DNA of 64,000 nt from Alistipes onderdonkii (GTDB lineage Bacteria; Bacteroidota; Bacteroidia; Bacteroidales; Rikenellaceae). Positions 57,909-64,000 of the stretch are shown piece by piece. How positions within the stretch are numbered: position 1 is the first letter of the stretch; each line of letters begins with the position of its first letter. The stretch lies in NCBI RefSeq assembly GCF_025145285.1, contig NZ_CP102251.1, forward strand, positions 2,480,001 through 2,544,000. Reading direction: 5' to 3'. A program made the position numbers and the translations under genes. The notes beneath the pieces are model-generated. The model was not told the DNA's origin. It searched no databases and saw only the letters and a program-made list of their open reading frames with translations.

Positions 57909-60900
57909 TTAAAAGTTCAAATCGAGGCCGAAGGCGATCACCCGCGACGGGGCGTAGCTGTAAGCCACGTTTCCGGTGAAGTTGTACTGCGGATCCATGC
58001 CGTCCATGTGGTTGAACATGGCGATGTTGTCGAATGTGGCGTAGATGCGCAGCGACTCGATGTCCAGTTTGCCCAGCCAGCGCTTGGGCAGCGTGTAGCC
58101 GATTGTGATGTTCTTAATGGCGAAGTACGAGGCGCTGATGAGCGAGTTGTCCGAGGTGGCGTAGCTGCCGCCGACCTCGAGCATCGGCACGTCTGTCCGG
58201 TCGCCAGGTTTCTGCCAGCGGCGTTTGGCGTTCTTATGCCAGTTGTTACCGGCGTACTGCACGTTCATCGTCCCGCTGTAAAGCCCGTCGTAGACATATC
58301 CGCCGATCGAATAGGTCGTCAGGAACGAAAAGTCGATGTTCTTGAAGATCGTGAAGTTGGAACCGATGCTGCCGAAGAGCTTCGGCTCGCGGCTGCCGTG
58401 GTAATACTTGCTCAGCGAAGCCATCGAGACGTTGTCGGTGATGTATTCGTCGCAGCGTACGTTCGTCAGCTTGCCGTTGTCGTCGACCGACTGCGTCCAG
58501 TAGGCGTAGTAGAGCTGCTTGCCCGTTGCGGGGTCTACGCCCGCCGTCTTCGGAAGGTAGAACGTGTAGATCGGCTTGCCGACCTCGATCACGCGGAGCC
58601 CCGAGGTGATGACGTCCTGGCCGCCGGTCAGCCCCAGCACCTTGTTGCGGTTGAAGGAGCCCATGACCGTTGCGTCCCAGCGGAAATTGGGCTTGTCGAG
58701 CACCGTCCCGCGGATCGTGGCTTCGAGGCCCTGGTTGCGCATCGAACCCGCATTGGCGTTGTAGTTCTTGAACCCGGTGGAGAGTGCCATCGGGTACTCG
58801 AGCAGCATGTCGGTCGTCTTGCGGGTGTAGTATTCGACCGAAAGGGCGAGGCGGCCGTTGAACATCGTGGCTTCGATGCCCGTGTTCAGGTTGGCGTTCT
58901 TCTCCCAGGTGACGGACTTGTTCTCCAGGGTCTTGCGCATGGCGCCGGCTTCCGAGGCGTTGGCCCAGGTGTAGTCGTAGTTTCCCTGCCAGGCGTAGTA
59001 GGTTCCCAGATTGTCGTTGCCCTGCACGCCGTACGATACTTTCAGCGTCAGGTTGTCCAGCCACGAGCGGGCACCCTCCATGAACTGCTCTTCGGAGATG
59101 CGCCACGATGCGCCGACCGACCAGAAATGTCCCCAGCGGTCGCTCTTGTAGAAACGCGACGAGCCGTCGGTACGCCAGCTGGCGTCGATGTAGTAGCGGT
59201 CTTTGTAACCGTAGTTGAGGCGCGAAAAATAGGACTCGATGGCCATGTTGTGCGAATAGCTGCTGTTCTGGGTCGTCGTCACCGCAGGGTCGAGCTCGTC
59301 GATGCCGTCCACGATGCCCGTCTTCTCGCCTTTGGCGTAGTTGTATTTGTAACGGTAGTATTCGTGGCCCAGCAGGGCGTTGACCGAGTGGTCTCCGAAC
59401 GTGCGGTCGTAAGTGAGCAGTTGGTTGAACGTGTAGCTGATCGTGCGGGTATTGGTCTTGCCGATCATACCTCCCTGCGTCGCTGCGTTGCCGTGGTATT
59501 TGTTGTATACGACCGTACCCTGGTAGTCGTTGAAGTCGGTACCCATGTTGAGCGAGAACTTCAGTCCGTAGAGTTTGGCGTCCTCCCTGGTCGTGCCGAA
59601 TGTGGCATAGGTACGGGCCGAAAGGGAGTTTCGCGTGTTGTAGGACTTGTTGTTGTAGAGCTCGGCCTTCGAGTTGAAACCCTGTGCCGAGGGGCGGTTG
59701 GCAAAGCCGTTGTCGTCCTCCGAACCGTATTCGTACTGGCGGTTGCCGGACGCGTCCAGCACGTTGCTGCCGGCCATGTCCTTCAGGTAGACGGGATAGA
59801 CGGGCGCCATGAACTGCGCCGTGTACCAGACGTTCGAGGTGCTTGTGTCAGTGAAGCTCAGGTAGTCCGATTCGCTGTGTGCGAAGTTGGCGTTCATCCC
59901 GATCTTGAACCAGTGCTTGGCCTGCGTATCGACGTTCACGCGTCCCGTGTAACGGTTGAAGTCGGTATTCTGGAGAATACCGTCCTCCTTGTAATAGCCC
60001 AGCGATACGAGGTAGTTCGAACGCTCCGACCCGCCGTTCACCGAGATGATGTGCTCGGTGCGTATGGCCGATTCGTCGCTGATCTCGTCCATCCAGTTCT
60101 CATTCCACGCGGCCTTGGCGTCCGGGCGGATCCTGCCCGTCGTCTGGTCGATCAGCGTTTCCCACGTGTAGTTTTTGTAGGGGTTGTAATACTCGGGGTT
60201 TTTCAGCCCGCCGATCTGCTGGCCGAGGTTGTTCGCCGCATAGCGGCTGGCACCTTCGAAATCCATGCCCGTACCGTACTGGGCGCTGTTGCGCAGCGCT
60301 TCGTAGCTCATTTCGACGTAATCCTTCATGTTCACCAGGTCGTAACGGTTCAGTGCGCGCGAGGCGATGCCGACGTTACCCTTGTACGATATGCGTACCC
60401 GGTCGTTTTTGCCCTTCTTGGTCGTGATGACGATCACGCCGTTGGCACCGCGCGATCCGTAGAGCGCACCGGCCGATGCGTCCTTGAGGACGGTCATCGA
60501 CTCGATGTCGTTCGGGTTGAGCGAGCTCAGCGAGCCGTCGTAAGGCACGCCGTCCACGACGTAGAGCGGCGTGGATACGGCATTGATCGACCCGATGCCG
60601 CGTACGATGACCGAGGCGCCTTCGCCCGGCTGGCCGCCGCCCGAGGCCACCTGGACGCCGGCTACGGTACCTTCGAACGATTTGCTGATGTTGCCCACCA
60701 CGCGCTTCTGCAACTCGTCGCCCTTGACTACGGCCGCCGAGCCGGTGAACGACTCCTTCTTGGCCGTGCCGTAGGCTACGACCATGACGCCTTCGATCTG
60801 GGCGGCGTCTTCCTGCATTGCGATGTCGACCTGGGTGCGGCCTGCGACCTGTACCTTGGCCGGTTTGTAGCCGATGTAGGAGATCAGGAGCGTGGCGTCG

Positions 60901-61103
60901 GACGGGACGTTGGAAAGCGTGTAGTGTCCCGTGATGTCCGTGCTGGCGCCCTGCGTAGTGCCCTCCACGACGACATTGGCCCCGATGACGGGTTCGCCGT
61001 TGGCTCCGGTTACCATGCCGCTGACGGTGGCATTCTGCGCCGAGGCCGACGCCATGCACACAAGCGACACCATGCACCAGAGAATTGCTGCTATCTTGTT
61101 CAT
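57909..61103 (-). CDS. SusC/RagA-family TonB-dependent transporter
   Basis: The product is 1064 aa with a signal peptide ending near SASA. A carboxypeptidase-regulatory-like domain is at about 23-100, then the linker MVVAYGTAKKESFTGSAA (108-123), which replaces the usual VVGYGTQKK. A plug domain lies at about 115-225 (YVVDGVPYDG... MTVLKDASAGALYGSRGANGVIVITTK). The remainder is a 22-strand-type barrel ending in the aromatic terminus AFGLDLNF. It imports large ligands with energy from TonB. It is third in the operon: FN3 lipoprotein 10 nt upstream, SusD 18 nt downstream. A long mirror frame on the plus strand is a shadow. Confidence 0.96.
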   Translation of the reverse strand: MNKIAAILWCMVSLVCMASASAQNATVSGMVTGANGEPVIGANVVVEGTTQGASTDITGHYTLSNVPSDATLLISYIGYKPAKVQVAGRTQVDIAMQEDAAQIEGVMVVAYGTAKKESFTGSAAVVKGDELQKRVVGNISKSFEGTVAGVQVASGGGQPGEGASVIVRGIGSINAVSTPLYVVDGVPYDGSLSSLNPNDIESMTVLKDASAGALYGSRGANGVIVITTKKGKNDRVRISYKGNVGIASRALNRYDLVNMKDYVEMSYEALRNSAQYGTGMDFEGASRYAANNLGQQIGGLKNPEYYNPYKNYTWETLIDQTTGRIRPDAKAAWNENWMDEISDESAIRTEHIISVNGGSERSNYLVSLGYYKEDGILQNTDFNRYTGRVNVDTQAKHWFKIGMNANFAHSESDYLSFTDTSTSNVWYTAQFMAPVYPVYLKDMAGSNVLDASGNRQYEYGSEDDNGFANRPSAQGFNSKAELYNNKSYNTRNSLSARTYATFGTTREDAKLYGLKFSLNMGTDFNDYQGTVVYNKYHGNAATQGGMIGKTNTRTISYTFNQLLTYDRTFGDHSVNALLGHEYYRYKYNYAKGEKTGIVDGIDELDPAVTTTQNSSYSHNMAIESYFSRLNYGYKDRYYIDASWRTDGSSRFYKSDRWGHFWSVGASWRISEEQFMEGARSWLDNLTLKVSYGVQGNDNLGTYYAWQGNYDYTWANASEAGAMRKTLENKSVTWEKNANLNTGIEATMFNGRLALSVEYYTRKTTDMLLEYPMALSTGFKNYNANAGSMRNQGLEATIRGTVLDKPNFRWDATVMGSFNRNKVLGLTGGQDVITSGLRVIEVGKPIYTFYLPKTAGVDPATGKQLYYAYWTQSVDDNGKLTNVRCDEYITDNVSMASLSKYYHGSREPKLFGSIGSNFTIFKNIDFSFLTTYSIGGYVYDGLYSGTMNVQYAGNNWHKNAKRRWQKPGDRTDVPMLEVGGSYATSDNSLISASYFAIKNITIGYTLPKRWLGKLDIESLRIYATFDNIAMFNHMDGMDPQYNFTGNVAYSYAPSRVIAFGLDLNF

Positions 61104-61113
61104 ACGTGTACTC

Positions 61114-63036
61114 TTATTTTAAAATCTGCTTGTTGTGAATGATTGTCCAGAGGTCGCCTTCGGGACGTGCGTCTGCGGGCAGCGTGAAACTTTCCATCGG
61201 GAAGATGAACTTTCCGGGGTTGTCGATCGGCCTGCCGACGAGCGATCTGAGCGGTGCGGCGCTGCGGGTAGCCGCCTGCGTCGAGGCGTCGGGAGCTGCG
61301 TCGGTCGTCACCGAACCGTATTTGGTGAGGGCGTCGCCGACGCTGTTCTTTGCCGTGACCATGAACACATAGGTCGTCGAGGGCTTGATGCCGTTGCTCT
61401 GCTCGAAGACGATGGCGAAGCCGTTGCCGTTGATGTAGGGGATGAATTCGTCCTTGATGTCCGAACCGTACTCCTCGATCAGCTGCGGGTATTTCGACTC
61501 GGCAATCTCAGCGATGGCGGTCTGCGGAAAGATGGCGTATCGAGCCGAGGAAACGGATACGCCCTGCATGACCCCGGCGATGGTGTTGTGTGTCGGGCCG
61601 TAGTGCTCGTCCTTGACCGGCCGCGCCATGAACCAGGTGGCCGACGAGGTGCTGGTCTTCGTGGTGACGGAGTTGACGCAGAGCGTTTCGTCTCCGCCCG
61701 ACGAGGTTGCCAGCGAGAGCAGCGTGTAGGACGTTCCCATGTTGGCCGCGGAAACCATGTTGTAGCCGGTGGTGCTGTTGACCATCGTGAGCAGGGATTC
61801 TTCCACCGGGTAGCTGTAATCGTCGTCCTTGAGGAATGCGGTGATGCTCTGCTTGTCGTTGGCATCGGGGAACACTTGGCTGAATAGCTTGGTCGTGAGC
61901 GTACGGTAACGGACGCTGGTCACGTCCTGACCCTGCCAGAGCGTCCATACGGAGTTCGTCCATCCGTAGCCGGTCAATCCGGCATAGGCGTTGGTGATGT
62001 AGAAGCTTTGCTTGAACCAGTCGCTGCCGCCGTAATTCGGGCCGTCGGAATAACCGTCGGACGTGGTCTTGAACTGCACGGACGAAAGTCCCCGCGTGAT
62101 CTGTCCCTTGAGATTCATGCCGAAGGCGAACGCCACGTAGCTAAGTTCGGGCGTGAGTCCCTTGACCTGGATGGTCTGGGTACCCGACTTGAGCAGCGAG
62201 GCCATGGCCAGCTGGATGCTGATGCCCTGCTGCTGCGCGTATTCGAGCGCATACTCCTGATAGGCTGCGATGATCTCCTCGGGGGTGTTCTTGACGAAGA
62301 GCGTAGCCGGGATGACGTCGTAGAAATAAGTCTCGTCGCTCGACGCATAGACGTTGAACTCGACGGCATCCGAGATGACCAGGGTCGGGGCGATTAGGAT
62401 CGCCGGTATGTCGTCGGCCGAGGTTCTGAAGGGCAGCTCGGCGGGCTCCGAGTTGGTGAAGCGCGTCGCATCGCCCGTCATGGCGCGGAGGCTGAACGTG
62501 TAGTCCCGGTCTTTCGACAGGTTGCCCAGCGTGACCATGCGGTCGGTGGTGGTGTAGGTCTGCCCGCCGATGGTATACTCGTAGAGTGCCGTCTCGGGGA
62601 CTTCCGTCCATGTGATGAGCGTCTTCGAGGCATAGGCGCAGCCGAGCGTGATCTTCGGCCGGGGAAGCTGCTCGAGGTCGTCGGTCACTACGTGGACGTA
62701 GGTATAGGGCGATTCCGTATTTTCATCCGCGAATTTCGGGGTTGCCTTGACTGCGACGACATATTCTTTTTGGCGCTCCAGGTCGCCGAACGAGAGCTGG
62801 CAGGCATCGGTGGAGGTCTCTTCGCTGCCGTTGAACGTGTAGACGTAAGCGCCTGCACCCTCTACGGCCTCCCAGCGAATCTTGAAGCCCGTGGTGGTCA
62901 GCTCGCTGACAATAACCTGCGGCTGTGCGACGGGGGTTTTGCCGGACGCGTCGGCCACGTCGTCGTCCGACGAGCATGCACACAGTCCGAGAAGGCTTCC
63001 CGCGACCAGGGCCGCGTATCTGTAAAAGGTTTTCAT
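61114..63036 (-). CDS. fibronectin type III surface lipoprotein
   Basis: The product is 640 aa. The lipoprotein signal MKTFYRYAALVAGSLLGLCAC is followed by an acidic SSDDD spacer that favours surface export. Two FN3 domains are visible, at about 38-118 (TTGFKIRWEAVEGAGAYVYTFNG... KEYVVAVKATPK) and 125-205 (RPKITLGCAYASKTLITWTEVPETALYEYTIGG). The C-terminal 430 residues are aromatic beta structure of unknown family. It lies between the subtilase and SusC genes with gaps of 32 and 10 nt. It probably binds the protein substrate or tethers the protease at the surface; this is inference. Confidence 0.82.
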   Translation of the reverse strand: MKTFYRYAALVAGSLLGLCACSSDDDVADASGKTPVAQPQVIVSELTTTGFKIRWEAVEGAGAYVYTFNGSEETSTDACQLSFGDLERQKEYVVAVKATPKFADENTESPYTYVHVVTDDLEQLPRPKITLGCAYASKTLITWTEVPETALYEYTIGGQTYTTTDRMVTLGNLSKDRDYTFSLRAMTGDATRFTNSEPAELPFRTSADDIPAILIAPTLVISDAVEFNVYASSDETYFYDVIPATLFVKNTPEEIIAAYQEYALEYAQQQGISIQLAMASLLKSGTQTIQVKGLTPELSYVAFAFGMNLKGQITRGLSSVQFKTTSDGYSDGPNYGGSDWFKQSFYITNAYAGLTGYGWTNSVWTLWQGQDVTSVRYRTLTTKLFSQVFPDANDKQSITAFLKDDDYSYPVEESLLTMVNSTTGYNMVSAANMGTSYTLLSLATSSGGDETLCVNSVTTKTSTSSATWFMARPVKDEHYGPTHNTIAGVMQGVSVSSARYAIFPQTAIAEIAESKYPQLIEEYGSDIKDEFIPYINGNGFAIVFEQSNGIKPSTTYVFMVTAKNSVGDALTKYGSVTTDAAPDASTQAATRSAAPLRSLVGRPIDNPGKFIFPMESFTLPADARPEGDLWTIIHNKQILK

Positions 63037-63068
63037 ATTTCTGTTTCTCTATTGCGTTAGTGAATATG

Positions 63069-64000
63069 TCATTCGACGGTCACTTCGACCGGCTTACGGA
63101 TAGCGGCGCCGTCCGAAACGATGACCGTAGCCTCTCCTTTCCGGAGCCCCTTGATCTGCATCACGCCGCCTTGGAGCGAGACTCCGATCACGCCGGGGTC
63201 GGAGACGGTGTAGCCCAGGATGTTGGCGGAGAGGAAATAGTCGCGCAGGTCGAGGCTCACCGTGGCACCGGCCGCTACTTTCTGTGCCGGGATGCCGTCC
63301 ATTTTGGCGATGGTCAGCAGCAGTTTGTAGGCGTCGAGGCGCCCGATGCCCATCATGCCTTCGTATCCGGCGTAGTTGCCTGTGCAGAAGCGGTCTACGG
63401 GTTGCGTGCTGCTCAGCAATGCCTGGCGGAGCATCTCGCCCGTCAACCCTTTGCGCTTTTCGGCTCCGTAATAGTAGCTGATAGCCAGGGCGCAGGCTCC
63501 CGATACGTGCGGGCAGGCCATCGACGTGCCTTGGATGCCTTCATAAGCGGAGCCGCCGTCCGCAGCGACGCTCGTGCTGTAAACACCGCCGTAGGCGTTG
63601 CTGAGCATGAGGTCGCCGCCCGGTGCCGACATTGAAACCCATTTGCCGTAGTTGGTATAGTAGGAGGGGGTGCCGAGGTAACTCAGGGCTCCCACGCTCA
63701 CTACATTGGCATCGGCGGCGGGGTAGCAGTTTTCGTTCGAGGCGTCGTTGCCCGCAGCGAAAACGACGATGCCGCCGGCCATCGGGCCCGTTTGGTTGCC
63801 GTTTTCATCCAGCCCCGCATATTTGTTGAAATATTGGATGGCGCGGGTCAGCGCCGAATAGGTGCCGTTCTTCCAGTCGGTTTCGGAGATTGTCCCTGCG
63901 GTGTATCCCCAACTGTTCTGGCAGATCACGGCGCCGTTGTCGGCCGCGTATTTGAATGCGCGGATCTGCCCCGAGAGACCTGCGCCCGAGGAGCCCGATT
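63069..64000 (-). CDS. subtilisin-family (S8) serine protease, partial
   Basis: The C-terminal 310 residues are in the window; the N-terminus, with the catalytic Asp and His, lies beyond the right edge. Visible are the oxyanion-hole segment VFAAGNDASNENCYPAAD and the active-site Ser in GTSMACPHVSGACALA. The frame is open to 64000 (SGSSGAGLSGQIRAFKYAADNGAVICQNSWGY), as in the middle of S8 domains. A roughly 70-residue beta domain (ATVSLDLRDYFLSANILGYTV... EVTVE) ends the chain. It is the first visible gene of the SusC/D operon, so secreted proteolysis feeding the transporter is likely. The ATG at 63929 is internal. Confidence 0.92.
   Translation of the reverse strand, partial: SGSSGAGLSGQIRAFKYAADNGAVICQNSWGYTAGTISETDWKNGTYSALTRAIQYFNKYAGLDENGNQTGPMAGGIVVFAAGNDASNENCYPAADANVVSVGALSYLGTPSYYTNYGKWVSMSAPGGDLMLSNAYGGVYSTSVAADGGSAYEGIQGTSMACPHVSGACALAISYYYGAEKRKGLTGEMLRQALLSSTQPVDRFCTGNYAGYEGMMGIGRLDAYKLLLTIAKMDGIPAQKVAAGATVSLDLRDYFLSANILGYTVSDPGVIGVSLQGGVMQIKGLRKGEATVIVSDGAAIRKPVEVTVE

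Noticed and set aside
57591..61142. 1183-codon open frame on the plus strand opposite SusC
   Set aside because: It mirrors the SusC frame with Arg/Val/Asp-rich composition and no domain. Antisense frames of this kind arise from GC-rich codon use. The same applies to the long plus frames at 18724-21036, 36255-38249 and 53951-55951.

Overview
The window is high-GC chromosomal DNA from a member of Bacteroidales, most probably Alistipes or another Rikenellaceae. The evidence is a Bacteroidetes-type primary sigma factor (286 aa, no region 1.1), many TAnnTTTG -7 promoter boxes in place of E. coli-type -10 boxes, a SusC/SusD pair, GldH, a RicT/PSP1 protein, BlaI plus M56-TonB proteins, menaquinone synthesis, and a Bacteroidetes-type class A beta-lactamase. 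The genus is inferred. No rRNA, tRNA, CRISPR array, phage or IS element was seen.

Layout. 1-5 kb: the tail of an unidentified gene, a small lipoprotein, metK with a long leader that contains a SAM-II-like aptamer, an HtrA/DegP protease and rpoD. 5-8 kb: ung-menA, and a divergent secreted alkaline phosphatase. 8-11.4 kb: a BlaI repressor and an unusual M56 metallopeptidase. The latter carries two carboxypeptidase-regulatory-like domains, a TonB-receptor plug-like segment, three TonB C-terminal modules and a terminal SusC signature. Its promoter has a clear two-site dyad operator. 12-15 kb: a ricT-like/gldH/trmB operon. 15-21 kb: a MATE exporter, an orphan TPR histidine kinase and clpC. 22-25.7 kb: a large GH106-like glycosidase. 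26-34.6 kb: phosphodiesterase, rarA, aspS, tadA, a TPR secreted protein, queG, an acyl-CoA synthetase and an Xre regulator. 34.7-34.85 kb: a candidate stand-alone small RNA. 35-42 kb: a DUF2723/TMEM260-like membrane protein and a mosaic BACON-LRR-thioredoxin-like-M64 lipoprotein. 42-50 kb: a DEAD-box helicase with a basic low-complexity tail, then cysS, a second MATE protein, a cytidylate-kinase-like protein, prfB and a NamZ-like (DUF1343) enzyme. 50-54 kb: an HTH remnant, an acetyltransferase, a class A beta-lactamase, a 2[4Fe-4S] ferredoxin and serS. 54-64 kb: a minus-strand operon of subtilase (cut by the window edge), FN3 lipoprotein, SusC, SusD and a surface lipoprotein. It looks like a protein- or peptide-acquisition counterpart of a polysaccharide utilization locus.

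How it works together. Most of the window is housekeeping: SAM, tRNA charging and modification, DNA repair, proteostasis and menaquinone. It is interspersed with envelope and nutrient-acquisition modules. TAnnTTTG boxes fix several start codons, because the longest open frame would run back into the promoter. They also suggest that two secreted-enzyme genes (alkaline phosphatase, NamZ-like) have very short or no 5' leaders. Positions and domain calls come from reading the sequence only; no database search was run.
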